DNA from: Terfezia claveryi
Lineage: Eukaryota > Ascomycota > Pezizomycetes > Pezizales > Pezizaceae
Reading direction: 5' to 3'
Assembly: GCA_015179025.1 (NCBI GenBank)
Contig: WHUX01000143.1
Coordinates: forward strand, 62,001 to 126,000
DNA: 64,000 bases
Each line of letters begins with the position of its first letter. Positions within the stretch are counted from its first letter, which is position 1. A model generated the notes under the pieces. It saw only the letters and a list, made by a program, of their open reading frames with translations. It was not told where the DNA came from and did no database searches. A program made the position numbers and the translations under genes. Positions 1-11,439 of this stretch are shown here, piece by piece.

Positions 1-466
1 TGTTTATATTGTACTATAACTCATTACTATAGTCACATAACCACTATTTAAGGCGAGTGACTCATTAGTATGTCCACATAACCTCTTTTGTATAGCACTT
101 CACCTTCTAGTATGCCACCCTTTATTGTATTTATTTCCTTGGTCATCAGATCTTAGAGGAGTATAAATAGGCCACTGGATTCCCTCTAGAATCTACAAAA
201 AGAAAGCAAGCAAGCAACAAGGAAGTACACAGAGCAAGCAAGCCTATATTCTGATCAGATCAAGATCATATAGCTTAGATAGCATAAATCATATTAGATA
301 GATTACACTAGTTAATTACTGTTCCCTCCAGGAACGTCCCACATAGTAATCTCCCTACCTTTCTGAGGTCTTACCTCAGCAGAACCGAAATACACAAATG
401 CCTATGCCTATAGATATAGATTGTATAAACAGTACCAAATGAATACTGTCTAGTACCATTCATTAC
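1..466 (+). mobile_element. LTR remnant, gypsy family A (left end cut by window)
   Basis: The segment matches the 3' two thirds of the family-A LTRs at 22728-23406 and 56550-57228. Shared landmarks are the repeated gtgtgactcattac-type motif, the TATA box (tataaat near 163-170), the ctgaggtcttacctcag hairpin near 374-390 and the terminal ATTACA. It is either a solo LTR or the 3' LTR of an element lying left of the window, because the following DNA does not match the start of the A internal region. It is AT-shifted relative to the other copies, which suggests greater age. Confidence 0.85.
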
Positions 467-3400
467 AGTAAATAGTCTATAAAGTCTAATTAAAAAGTAT
501 CTAGAACTAGATATAGAAGTAGAAGACTTATATATAATAGTACAAGTTAAAGGTAAAGATCTAGTAAAAAAGTATAAGTTATATAATCTAAAAATAGTAT
601 ATTATATATATATAAATAAAGAAATATATTAAAGTATATAACTAAGATAGTAATTTAAGTTAATAAATATAATAGAAAGTTATAAAAGAAGTAATTATTA
701 AATTATAATTATTACGGCTAAGGTAAGAGACCTACCCTCTTTAGGGAATATCCCAATACTTAGTTATGGCTGCTTACTGATATGGCCTGATTAACTATAC
801 AGATATGGGTAATATATTGGAGATAGATGGGTATTGACTCAAGAAAGTTTGTGACCTCTAAATATGTTCTTATATATGTACTCTCTTCTATAGATATCTA
901 TTAAGTTCTTATATTTATTATTCATGTGTTGTTACTCATTGTATATAAGCTTATCTTCTATATGATAGCTTGACTGCGATGTATTGTAGTTCAGGCTGCC
1001 TAATCAATCTATGTCAGACTGCAAGGTTCCTAAATAGGAAGCGTCTTCCTATTCTACGCAACTATCTGATGTCAGTGCTACTAAGCCATTATAGAATGTG
1101 TTGTCAGATCTAATAACATATTATCAGATCAATACTTCCATATAAGATACTGCTTTTATATAGTTAATATAATAAGACCCAAACGGTGTTCTAAGTCTAT
1201 GTATAGCTTTATTTATATCGAGTCTGCTTTACACTTGAGTTGTTACTGTATTTATACTTGTACTTATCACCAATAACCTCTTTATACCTTTACTACCGAC
1301 TTGTATATTCATAGTTATAGCCTGCCTATAATAATAATAATTGAGACATGTAAGTAGTAATCTTAAATAGTAATGTAGTATTATATAGTAGTAATAAATA
1401 CTAAAAAAGAAAAGTAAATAGAGAAAATAGGAATATATAAATAATATATAAATATATATAAAAGAAATAATATAAAATCTTTAATTAAGTAGTAAGTATC
1501 TATATTAGATATTAGTATAATAGAAAGTAATTATAAGAAATAACAATATATAATATAGAGATACTTAACTATATTAAAAAAAAATAATTATTTTTAATAC
1601 TTCTTTTTAATTATTATTCTATAATTAATTCTTTAAGATAAAAAAATTATAACCTAAGAAAAGCCTTTATATATATATCTACTAGATTATATTCACTTGA
1701 AATATATCATAGCTTAATAGTATTAGAGTTAATAAGTTTATAAATAAAGTTATAAGTAATATAAATATATATTAATTGATTAGAAATTTAAAAGTTATAG
1801 AATAGATTAATATAGCTATTATTATTATAAAAAAGAGCTAAAAAAATATCTTTAATAGAAAGCTATTTAAGTATATTTTGAAGGCAAATTTATTATTTAA
1901 TAGTAGTAGAACTAACAATATATTTTACTTTGATAGTAGAGGTTATTATATATTTTTGTTTTTATAATCTCTAATAGATAGTATATAAAATAAAGTTAAA
2001 CATATATCTTAAAGTCAACTATGAAGTATTATAGTATCTAGTAAAGTTTAAATTAGTAAATTTTTCTAGTAAAAGAAGTTGTTTAAGTTTATTAGTTAAA
2101 GTAAGATTATAAGTATATTTCAGATAGCATAAGACTTATTTAACTACTTCAAGATAATTTTTTAATAGTTTATAAAAAAATTATAAAAGAAAAGTTATAG
2201 AAAAAGCTAAGTTAGAATGTATTTTAATAATACTATATATAGGTGATCTAATAATTTATTAATAGAAGAAGATATTAGTAACTTTATCTTTATTTATATA
2301 TTATCAAAGAGTATAATTTGAGATAAGAAAAAAAGTAATAGTTATAGTCTATTATACTAAAATATTTGAGGATATAATTAATATAAAAGGATTATAATAG
2401 TATAATATTATACTTTAAGTACTTACTTTGAATTCTTAAAAGTTAATATAAGTTATTTATTATTAGAAATAATTTTCTTATACTATAATACTATTATTAA
2501 GTACTCTAAGAATAGTTACTTACTAGTTGTATACCTAAAGCTTTTATGATATTTTATTACTATAGTATAATTGCTTGCTATCTATTATTCTAGTATTAAG
2601 TATACTAAGTTTTACTTCAATATAGTTACTAGGCATTTTAATAATACTTAATTCTTATCTAAATCTTAACTACTTTTATATTATTACCTCTAAAGTATAG
2701 ATCTATTATACTTATTTTAAACTTTTATTATCTTAACTGAGACTTTTATAATATCTCTACTTATACTATATTTTATATTAAGATATTTACAAATAATTAT
2801 TATAAGAATTCTGATTTTTAGATTATAACTATTCAATTTTATATATATAAATTATTTTATATACTAAAATCTATTCTATTGTTTACTAACTAGATTCTTT
2901 TCTTTTCTAATAGTATTAAATAAGCTAGTCCCTCTATATCTAAAATTCTTACAAAATATATATTAAGTTACTTATCTTTAAATTCTATTCATATTATTCT
3001 TTCTTTATAATATAGTTTTTTTGAACTTTTTGCTTATATTAATCTTATATTTACTACCTCATATTTCCTCTATATCCTATTCTATACTTTAAAAAGCCCT
3101 TCTAACTTCTTTACTATCTTTTTATCTAGTTTACTATTAGAGTTTTTATTTTTAATCTCTATAATATTTAAACTTAATCTATTTGTATATGTTTTATCTT
3201 TGAATTTCTAATTAATAGTCTATTATATATAGTATATTTCAGTACTATTCTCTTAAAATTATTAAATTGTAACTATAATGCTATTAAAGTATTCTCTCTA
3301 GTATTTTTTTAATTATATCAAAAATAATTTTCTTATACTATAATACTATTACTAGGTACCTTAATAATTGCCTTGTTCTATTTATATATTCTAGGTATAT

Positions 3401-3494
3401 TAGTTTTTATATTACTATAGTACTATATCTTTATAAAATACTACTTTAATACTATATTTTTTATAGTTTTACTTAAGTATATATCTTATATATA
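467..3494. other. AT-rich decayed DNA, no gene seen
   Basis: About 3 kb of very AT-rich sequence without an open frame of 60 codons. Long A/T tracts and TA runs dominate, as expected of DNA stripped of C:G pairs by a RIP-like process. I could not assign it to any element family elsewhere in the window. Confidence 0.7.
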
Positions 3495-3600
3495 TGTTCT
3501 AGTCCATTCCAGGATTCCAGGCCATACCGGTATAGACTGGGCCGTTCCAGGATTGCCTGGGCCATACCAGTATGGCTCCCCATACCAGTATGGACTGGGC
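3495..3600 (+). repeat. P2 left terminal inverted repeat
   Basis: Begins TGTTCTAGTCC at a TA run. Three copies of the palindrome CCATACCGGTATGG, each with one or two changes, lie at 3522-3535, 3562-3575 and 3580-3593. These are plausible transposase-binding sites because the same motif recurs at every P end. Confidence 0.75.
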
Positions 3601-3857
3601 CATTGCGAGATTGCGAGATTACTCAGGCTGTTCCGGGATGGCATAAATATTCATATCTTCTTATATTTCCTTATGCATTTGGCCTAACCAACTTAAATCA
3701 TTTGATACTATATTTCTAGATTCATGTCTACTTTAACCTCTACCCCTACGCAGTTACCATCCTATTCCAAACTCCAATACAAATAGTCTCCCAGCATAGC
3801 CGCGCTTGTTTTTGTAGTTCACCTGCATTATATGTATTTTGAAATAATCCATTTTAT

Positions 3858-4150
3858 GTCAAAAGGCAAAACGAGTTACCCCAGTTCACTATACTTTGAG
3901 CGCCATCACACTACTTTTTAGGTCGCCCTCATTGTAGACTTGTGGTTTGGTGGAGATATAGTGAACTGGAGCATTAAGGAATGGATACCAGACAACCCTG
4001 CTCTCGGTCCGCCAACAGTGATATTAAGGCAATTAACTTCTTGCCTCCACTGGGAATCGAACTCGGGCCCTCAATAAATAAACATAAACCGTGAAGTAAA
4101 GAACTTACTACTGCGCTATGCCTACTGTCAGTTTCAAACACTATAGTGCT
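3858..4150 (-). mobile_element. tRNA-derived SINE, copy 1
   Basis: Read on the minus strand, the head carries an RNA polymerase III A box (TAGCGCAGTAGTAAG, complement of 4104-4118) and, about 40 nt on, a B box (GAGTTCGATTCC, complement of 4053-4064). Both are close to the tRNA gene consensus. The body runs to about 3858, ending in a segment containing cgttttgccttttgaca. A second copy lies in opposite orientation at 11925-12180. The head is not a functional tRNA because no cloverleaf 3' half follows it. Ends are approximate. Confidence 0.6.
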
Positions 4151-4244
4151 ATATTCTGCTAAAACTCATTACTTTTTCTACTTGCCAATTAAATTGTAGA
4201 GACAGGAGCATAGAGATAGGAAACATACAGCGACAGGAAACATA

Positions 4245-4790
4245 CAGTAGCATGGATATTTGCTCGCTCTATATGCCAGCCTAGATATTTGCTCGCCCTA
4301 TATATCAGCTTGGATATTTGCTCATTCTACATGCCAGCCTGAATATTCGTTCGCTTTATATATCGGCCTGGATATTCACTCGCTTTACATGTCAGCCTGA
4401 ATATTCGCTTGCTCTATATGTTAGCCTGGATATTCACTCACTCAATATGCCTGCCTGGATATTCGCTTGCCCCATATATCAGCCTAGATATTTGCTTACC
4501 CCAGATATCAGCCTGGATATTTGCTGGCCTTAGATATTAGCTTGGATAACCCCCTCCAGTGAGCCTGCATATTCCCCCTATATCAGCCTGGATATTTGCT
4601 TGCTCTATATGCCAGCCTAGATATTCGCTAGCTCTAGATATTAGCCTAGATATTAGCTCGCCCTAGATATCAGCCTGCATATTCGCTCGCTCCATATACT
4701 AGCCTGAATATTCGCTCACTCTATATGTTAGCCTAGATATTCGCTCACTCTACATGTTAGCTTGGATATTCGCTCACTCTATATGTTAGC
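4245..4790 (+). repeat. 29-bp minisatellite in P2
   Basis: Tandem units of about 28-30 bp with the core ggatattcgctcgctctat and drifting copies. Because the period is not a multiple of three, the ORFs here cycle through three peptide phases (SLDI, AWIF, PEYS), which marks them as spurious. An inverted copy is at 11440-11800. Confidence 0.85.
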
Positions 4791-4792
4791 TT

Positions 4793-4975
4793 GGATATCC
4801 GCTAGAATTGAGCAAGCAAATCAGCCTAGAATCGAGCGAGCAAATCAGCCTAGAATCGAGCGAGCAAATTAGCCTAGGATCGAGCGAGCAAATCAGCCTA
4901 GAATTAAGCAAGCAAATCAGCCTAGAATTGAGCGAGGAAATCAGCCTAGAATTGAGCAAGCAAATCAGCTTATCA
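4793..4975 (+). repeat. 24-bp minisatellite, part 1, in P2
   Basis: Tandem 24-bp units built on gagcgagcaaatcagcctag. The array resumes at 6605 after an unassigned stretch of about 1.6 kb, so the array was probably split by an insertion. The same satellite is present in P1, P3 and P4. Confidence 0.85.
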
Positions 4976-5284
4976 ATTTTGTAAAGTAAGTAGTTGTACT
5001 TCTCGGACATATTATACATACACTCATTGTAAATTTTCCTATTGTTTATTATGTACATAGATTATAGAAATAGATAATAGAAATAGATAATAGAAATAGA
5101 TAATAGATACAAACCTAAAGTTCACTGCTACCACTTCCTATAATGGTATGTAGGTTGGTTAGCATCTATAGCAAAGGTATAAGTAGTAAGGTACTTACTT
5201 TTATTACCCAAAGAGCCTAGCCCTAGCCAGTTACAATATATAAGAAGAAAGATTGGAAAAAAACAAATATATAAGAATACAAAG

Positions 5285-5825
5285 AAAAAAACCCTCCCCC
5301 TCCCACCCTATCTCCTCCCCCCTACCCCCTACCCCCTACCTTCTCTCACCCTACCCCCTCCCCCCTCCCCCCTACTCCACCTCCCCCTCCCGCCGCCAGC
5401 CCCCACCACCAGCTCTCCCCTCCTACCGCCAGCCCCCACTGCTAGGTCTCTCCACCAGCTATCCCCTCCTACCACCAGTCCCTCCCATTGCCAGCCCTTG
5501 CCCCTGCCCTCAGTCCCTCCCACCGCCAGCCCCCACCTCCAGTCTCTCCCACTGCCAGCCCCTTCCAGCCCCCGCCACCAGTCCCTCCTACCGCCAGTCC
5601 CTCCCACTGCCAGTCCCTCCCACCGCCAGTTCCTCCTGCTGCCAGTCTCTCTTACCACCAGCCCTTGCCCCCGGCGCCAGTCCCGCCATCAGTCCCTTCC
5701 AGCCCCCGCCGCCAGTCCCTCCCACTGCCAGTCCCTCCCACCATAAGTTCCTCCCGCTGCCAGTCCCTCCCGCCGCCAGCCCTTGCCCCCGCCACCAGTC
5801 CCTCCCACCACCAGCTCTTATACAA
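5285..5825 (+). repeat. C-rich polypyrimidine minisatellite
   Basis: Imperfect tandem units of about 15-16 bp around ccagtccctcccaccg, nearly free of A and strongly strand-biased. Proline/serine-rich ORFs on one strand and glycine/arginine-rich ORFs on the other are by-products of the repeat. Confidence 0.85.
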
Positions 5826-5908
5826 TAACCCCCCCCCAAGCTCTCCCACCACCAACTCTCCTTACAATAACTCCCCCCCAGAAAAAGAGAAAAAGAACCA
5901 ACTCCACT

Positions 5909-5960
5909 TTTTTTTTTATTTTTTATTTTTTATTTTTTTATTTTTATTTTTTTTTTTCCA
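5909..5960 (+). repeat. T-rich tract
   Basis: About 50 bp of T runs broken by single A residues. On the minus strand this would be a decayed poly(A) tail, so a retroposed sequence oriented leftwards is possible but not shown. Confidence 0.6.
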
Positions 5961-6604
5961 TGATCCCTTCCAACCATCTTATTCATCAGCATCCATTGTT
6001 GACCCACAATCAGAGTCAACCCACCCGTCAACCCACCTAACTTTTTTCTTATTTAACAAAGAAATTGGGTGACGGGTATGATAGGCTAGTAATGTAGTAT
6101 TTGCACATTTTCTTCTTGAAGACGTGTCAATTGCTTATGGCAGTATTCCTCTATGTGCAGACACTTCAATTTGGTCAGTGCAATACCGTAAAAATACGTT
6201 CTTCCTTAAACTCTGCTAGAACTTGTAGATCTATAGATCTTTGCAGCTTTACATCAAGATGTATCCGACTATTAATGGTCGTCTGTCTAATAGAAGTGGC
6301 CGTAGTTATAGTAGTGGCCAAAGTTGCCAATATAGTAAGGAAGATGATAATAAAGTAAAGCATATTGATAGTGGTATTGTGTTTAAGGGTGGATGTTATA
6401 GATGTTATTCTATGGATGTATATTATTCTAGCTATAGAATGTTATACTATAGAAGATATTGTACAAGAGAGAATGTTGTGCTATAGGGGTATCCATCGAG
6501 AGGTCCAGTGCCCACCAACTGTTGGTGTTGTTACTGCTTCTAGCTTAGTTGCTGCTGCAATGCACGTGGAGCTTGTATTAGCAGTCTATGGGATATACTA
6601 ATTT

Positions 6605-6790
6605 GCTCACTCTATTATATGCTGATTTGCTCGCTTGATTATATAATCGAGCGAGCAAATCAGCCTAGAATCGAGCAGTAAATCAGCATACCATCAAGCG
6701 AGCAAATCAGCCTAGAATCGAGCAAGCAAATCAGTGAGAAAATGAGTGAGCAAATGAGCGAGAAAATAAGCGAGCAAACTAGGGTAGAAT
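6605..6790 (+). repeat. 24-bp minisatellite, part 2, in P2
   Basis: Continuation of the array interrupted at 4975. It is followed by a P segment (about 6790-7088) that is also found at 58030-58320 and, inverted, at 20500-20765. Confidence 0.8.
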
Positions 6791-7087
6791 TGAGTGTGCA
6801 AAATTATTTGGAAGGAATGAACAGAAGAAAAGCTCTAAGTCCCAGCCGGGCTCACCTTAGAAATAGGGACTTGCCATGTCTTGCCGCCAGCCATTACAGT
6901 CAGATCGACTGGCACTGCCTTAAAACCAGATTACATGTTTTACCTACAATCATCCCACCGCGTCGGTTGGGGCTCCTCTTGCAATTAGCAAAACCTAGCA
7001 CAAAGGAGGAAATACCTATATATAGGAAATGAATAAGAAGACAAACATATAGAAATGATAGCTTTTCAGCCTCTATATATACATACA

Positions 7088-7400
7088 ATTCATGCTTCCG
7101 CTGGCTCTAGATATTAGTGTTATGCATGCTTCCGCTGGCGCTATATATTGGTGGTTTTCATGCTTTCGCTGGCTCTAGATATTGGTGTTTTGCATGCTTC
7201 CGCTGGCGCTATATATTGGTGGTTTTCATGCTTTCGCTAGCTCTAGGTATTGGTGTTTTGCATACTTCTACTGGTGCTATATACTGGTGTTTTGCATGCT
7301 TCCGCTGGTGCTATATATTGGTGTTTTTCATGCTTCCGCTGGCTCTGTATATTAGTTTTTTCATGCTTTGGCTAGCTCTAGATATTGGTCTGTTTCATGC
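7088..7400 (+). repeat. Minisatellite with cttccgctggc core
   Basis: Units of roughly 30-60 bp combining gcttccgctggctctagatattgg with ttttcatgc variants. A shorter copy is at 58325-58500 in P1, and an inverted remnant lies at 20435-20515 in P4. Confidence 0.8.
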
Positions 7401-7844
7401 TAGGAAGTATGACAGAAGTGGACGCTACGTGACGTAGACTGAGGCAGATGATTTCTCATATAGATATGGATATACAGGCTAAGAAGGACCCCCGATTGCA
7501 GGCCTCGATTGTAGGCTCATATGGATATGGATATCTAGGCTAAGAAAGAACCCTAATTCTATACTCATATGGATGCGGATATCTAGACTAATAGGGACCT
7601 CCGATTGCAGGCTAATAGGGACCCCTGATTGCAGGCTAATAGGGACCCCCTAATTTCAGGCTCAAGGACATAAACACCAGCTTGGCGAGTTGTCAATAGC
7701 ACAAAAACTCACTCACCTCGTAGTGCACACTATAGAAGTGGCGATTCTAGGCGATTAGTATTTTCAGGGAATATAAGAAATCTTCTATTCTGAGCATTGT
7801 ATTAACAGATCAGAATATATATATAAGAAAAGCTCTACCATCTT
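7401..7844 (+). other. P2 internal non-coding segment
   Basis: No credible ORF. It holds short direct repeats of the type aatagggacccccgattgcagg, also present at 58500-58790 in P1. Confidence 0.6.
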
Positions 7845-8010
7845 CCGCTTGCTCAATCCTCCGCTTGCCCAATCCCCCACTTGCTCAATCCCCATACCCA
7901 CTTGCTTAATCCCCTGCTTGCTCAATCCTTATACCTACTTGCTCAATCTCCTGCTTGCTCAATCCTCATACCCACTTGCTCAATCTCTGCTTGCTTAACA
8001 TCCTGCTAGC
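7845..8010 (+). repeat. Minisatellite cttgctcaatcc in P2
   Basis: Tandem, irregular units of about 20-40 bp built on acttgctcaatcccc. The homologous array in P1 is at 58930-59090. It ends next to the 3' end of the transposase pseudogene. Confidence 0.75.
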
Positions 8011-8012
8011 TT

Positions 8013-9920
8013 TTATATTGAATTCGTACATGGGTGTAGCTCTGATCCAGTATGATAATAGGCAGTACATGAACATCCTTCTTTTTTGCATTGGCAGTGA
8101 TTGTCAGAACATAGGCCTTTGTATTTGCAGTGAACTATAGATCCAGCAGAGGCAAGACGTGCAACTTCATGCAGTGACTTTGGTTTTTGACTTTGCCATT
8201 CTAATGGAATAGACTTAAGGTAGGCTGGTCTAATACTGGAAGGAAGCCACTCCAATTCGCTAGTAGGGATATATCAATCTAACAGGCCATATTCACTATA
8301 TAGCTGATGTCGGTCATGATAAGGCTTGTAGAAAACTCTACAAAAAAATTCGGCGATGTCAGTAGAAGCTCGATCAATACCAGGAATTCATAAGCTGACG
8401 AGATCACCTATTATGAAGGTATCTATTTTATGCTGTTGAATATATCGATTTGCTATTTTCTTCCGAGCTGTTGCCAGTACATTTGCGGACTTTTGCTAGC
8501 ATAATGTTGGTACTGCCAGTGGGAAGTTCAAGTTGAACAGAAGTAAATTGACTCGAAGGTTCAATCAAACTGTTTTCCTCGTCATCCTCCTCCTCTTTAT
8601 TCTCCTCATTATCCTCCTCTTGCTCATCCTCTTCCTCATCATCTTCTTCCTCTTCCTCCTCCTCCTCCCCCTTCTCCTCATTCTCCTCCTCCTCTCATTA
8701 TCCTCATCCTCTACTTCCTAATCATCATTCTCTACTTCCTCATCATTTGCATCTAGGATTGGAGATAAACGACCTAGAAGATGATGTACTTTTTGTTTAA
8801 ATACAACTTATATGGACTATATCCAGTTGTCGAGTGAATCTAATATTATTAGTTTTATTATTATAAACCAGCCTGAGTATTAGAAATATTACTTACTTTT
8901 GATTATTACTAAAATTACAATAGGTAAAATCTGTACCCATCGATTGTCACCTGATTTAGCTTTGGCTATTCGAATCTTCTACTTTAGAACAGCATTTGCT
9001 TGTTCTATTCAATCCTTGTGTTTGAGGATGCGTGGATTCCTTGTATTAAACAAATTCTATAATATTCTATAATAACAAGTACTTAACCTTTAAACTCATT
9101 ACCATTGTCGCATTGAAGAATTTTTGGTGGACCAAATTGTCCAATCCACATGAGAAGGATATTAGGAACTTAGTACTTTCCTTAGACTTTAAAGGATAAG
9201 CACTAGAAAATTTACTAAAATGATCAGAATATATAAAATCCATTAGTATTCCCCATCTGGATCAGCTCACATATCGATTAAATCAATTTGTACTCATTTC
9301 CAAAGATTATTAACAATGATTGGTTGTAGTGGACCACGACTTTGACTTAGTTTATTACTACATATAGTTGACAATGCTGTAATAGTTCCATAACCTATAC
9401 CAAATATTAATATTAATATATACTAAGTAGATTCAGACTTAACCATACCTCCTTACGATTAATTCTATGGTACTTCTTACTAATAGTTGCATAGGTTTTG
9501 TTCTTCCTGCATGCATTAATGCATCATAAGTATGTGCAATAACATCAAATACGTCATGCTCTAAGACTACTCATTGATTATTTTTCCCAGCAATAAATAT
9601 AATAGCTTATATTCCTTGAGTACCTTTGATTGTAGCTTAATTTCTGTTGTATTGCCTTTAGCAGCCTTTAGATTTAAATCTCAAGGTATGCTTTAATTTT
9701 GGATACCTAGATAGCATTTATTAGTCACTATTATACTAGATAATTTAGGGTTATTACTTCTCAAAAGTCAAGCGAGATTTGTTACTTGTTGTATACAAAT
9801 ACTCTTCAAGTTGGTGCGAGCAGTACCAGAAAATGCTTCAATAGCACTTGGAGATGGAATGGACCCTAGAGGATAAAACTGGTTGAGATCAGTCTCAGTA
9901 TGATCTTGAGTGATAGACAT
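8013..9920 (-). pseudogene. Broken integrase-type transposase of P2 (Ginger/KRBA2-like)
   Basis: Reading leftwards from an ATG at 9920 there is a short N-terminal region, then a zinc-binding-like segment around 9440-9560 (AHTYDALMHAGRTK). The catalytic core follows: VQIDLIDM near 9290, SDHFSKFSSAYPLKSK near 9200, ILQCDNGNEF near 9110, HPQTQG then IEQANAVLK near 9005, and WVQILP. D, D and E are all visible, with about 34 residues between the second D and E. An acidic stretch (about 8555-8720), a DLVSL-type segment and a Cys-rich tail (HCKYKGLC...HCQCKK...CSC) end the protein at 8013. This order matches KRBA2/SCAND3-like integrases as I know them. Several stops and frameshifts disable it. P1 retains the final 45 or so bases (59105-59150), so the gene belonged to the ancestral P element. 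Confidence 0.65.
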
Positions 9921-10035
9921 TGGTAGAGATTGGTAAGAGTGTGATATTGTAGAGACTGGTAAGAGTGTAATATTGTAGAGACCGGTAAGAGTATGATATT
10001 GTAGAGACCAGTAAGAGTGTGATCAAGCAAAGCAA
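9921..10035 (+). repeat. 36-bp tandem repeat upstream of transposase
   Basis: Three to four units of tattgtagagaccggtaaga followed by gtatga-type sequence, just upstream of the transposase start. Inverted remnants are at 20395-20435 in P4. Its position would suit a promoter or transposase-binding array, but that is only a guess. Confidence 0.7.
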
Positions 10036-10339
10036 TAGTTAAAACTCTGTGGCATCGTGATCTTTAAAGGCTACTATTATGAGGGCTACATCCTCTTGTT
10101 CTTTGACCTAATGTTTCTCTACATAATAACCTTCATTTCGGGTATACCTCTACTGAGTATTTTCTACGATAGGTTATTTTATGTTATTCCATATTCTTTG
10201 ACTAATGTTGCTACAAAATTACCTTTATATTGGATATGTCCCTATTTAGTAATTTTAATGTCACTGTGGCCGCTATGGCTGCTGTGATTGTAGTAAATCC
10301 TTGTTGCTATCCATGACATTGAACAATTTAATCCTGTAA

Positions 10340-10439
10340 TGGCTGGTCTATTGCGATATCTAGCCATACCATAACGGCTGGTCCGTTGTGATATCCAGTC
10401 CATACCGGTATAGACCGGATCTTGGAACGGACCAGAACA
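10340..10439 (+). repeat. P2 right terminal inverted repeat
   Basis: Ends GGACCAGAACA at a TA run, the inverse of the left end. One palindrome copy lies at 10400-10413 and cggaccag repeats lie just inside. Confidence 0.75.
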
Positions 10440-11220
10440 TATATATGCTCTAATATTGTTTTCTATCTTTATCTTATAATGCCAATATAATGTCATATAA
10501 TATTTAAGTATCATAAGACTATATAGTATGTTCTAGCATATATTATTTATAGATAAACTATTGGGTACACTTAGAATATAAAGGTAATATATAGTAGCTA
10601 GGTAAAGATACTGATATATAATCTATAAGTGTAAAAATTATATATATTTTACTTACTATATATATAGCTAAACTATTAATATACTTCTAATAAACTATTT
10701 TCTTATATATCCTACTTAAACTAAATTTATATACCTGTCTTTTAAAATTCCAATACTTCCCTAATTTAAACTATCTATAAAGTCATTATATATTACTATA
10801 CTTTAATTAATAATATCTATATAGCTATTAATAAGAGAATATTGATATCATAAGACTATATATCATATCTAGAGCTACCCAATTACTAGCTAATATAGTT
10901 GTTTGCTACTATAAATAACATCTAATTCTAGAGTATTAGCTATATTTTTATATAAGTTTACAGATTTACTAGTGAGTTTATATATCTAGCTATATCTGTA
11001 TAGATAGATAGATATATTTTACTAGTTATATTTATAGAGTCCTAAAAGTAATTAGTTATACCTTTTATAAAGTTTTTAGATTTGCTAGTAAGTTCATATA
11101 TCTAGTTATATTTATACATATAAATACAGATATTTTAACAGTACCCTAAAAGTATTAACTATACCTATATATATAGTTTATAGATTTATTGATAAGTTTA
11201 TATACCTAGCTATATATATA
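10440..11220. other. AT-rich DNA with mutated remnants of the X-arm repeat
   Basis: No gene. From about 10900 to 11220 there are three units of the kind agatttactagtgagttta followed by tatatctagctatat. These align with the X-arm unit (for example ggatttgctagcgagtccac at 30097) if C is read as T throughout. The left part (10440-10860) is AT-rich and unassigned. Confidence 0.6.
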
Positions 11221-11315
11221 TTTTCTGGTCCCGTTCCGGGATCCGGTCCATACCGGTATGGCCCGTTCATACCGGTATGGACTGGATATCGCAACGGACC
11301 AGGCCATTACGGGAT
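11221..11315 (-). repeat. P3 terminal inverted repeat, transposase side
   Basis: Palindrome copies at 11248-11261 (perfect) and 11267-11280 (one change), followed by cggaccagg and the conserved gggattaaaattgttcaatg segment shared with P1, P2 and P4. Confidence 0.75.
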
Positions 11316-11439
11316 TAAAATTGTTCAATGTCACGGATAGCAACAAGGATTTACCACAATCACAGCGGCCACAGCGGCCGAAGCGACATTAAAATTACTA
11401 AATAGGGACATATCCGATATGAAGCTAATTTTGTAGCAA

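Larger units (their letters stand above)
4976..6604. other. Unassigned insert in the 24-bp array
   Basis: The stretch holds AT-rich flanks, a C-rich minisatellite (5285-5825), a T-rich tract (5909-5960) and about 600 bp of ordinary composition (6000-6600) with only short overlapping ORFs on both strands. None of those ORFs resembles a family I know. Being bracketed by the same 24-bp satellite on both sides, it is probably a mobile insert, but I found no clear terminal repeats or target duplication. Confidence 0.5.
3495..10439 (+). mobile_element. P2: TIR DNA transposon, longest copy, with broken transposase
   Basis: The element starts TGTTCTAGTCCATTCC and ends GGAACGGACCAGAACA, so the ends are inverted copies of TGT...ACA form, and it sits between TA runs. 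Inside, in order, are a conserved end segment, a SINE plus 29-bp minisatellite (3858-4790), a 24-bp minisatellite split by an unassigned insert, further minisatellites (7088-8010), a minus-strand integrase-type transposase pseudogene (8013-9920) and the right end. P1, P3 and P4 share both ends and the 24-bp array but lack the transposase body. TGT...ACA ends and an integrase-type transposase are known traits of Ginger DNA transposons. Assignment to that group is inference, and the target duplication cannot be read because the target is a TA repeat. Confidence 0.65.

Noticed and set aside
1321..3480. Possible decayed retroelement in the AT-rich left region
   Set aside because: A few translated fragments vaguely resemble integrase tails, but their order does not fit and base composition alone could produce them.
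4030..4150. Functional tRNA gene
   Set aside because: A and B boxes are present, but no complete cloverleaf or acceptor stem can be drawn and the sequence is repeated with a SINE-like body.
5253..6072. Overlapping proline-rich and glycine-rich ORFs
   Set aside because: Three frames on one strand and several on the other are open only because the C-rich repeat lacks A/T. No domain is seen.
8533..8721. Leucine-rich plus-strand ORF as a membrane protein
   Set aside because: It is the complement of the acidic stretch of the transposase pseudogene on the minus strand.
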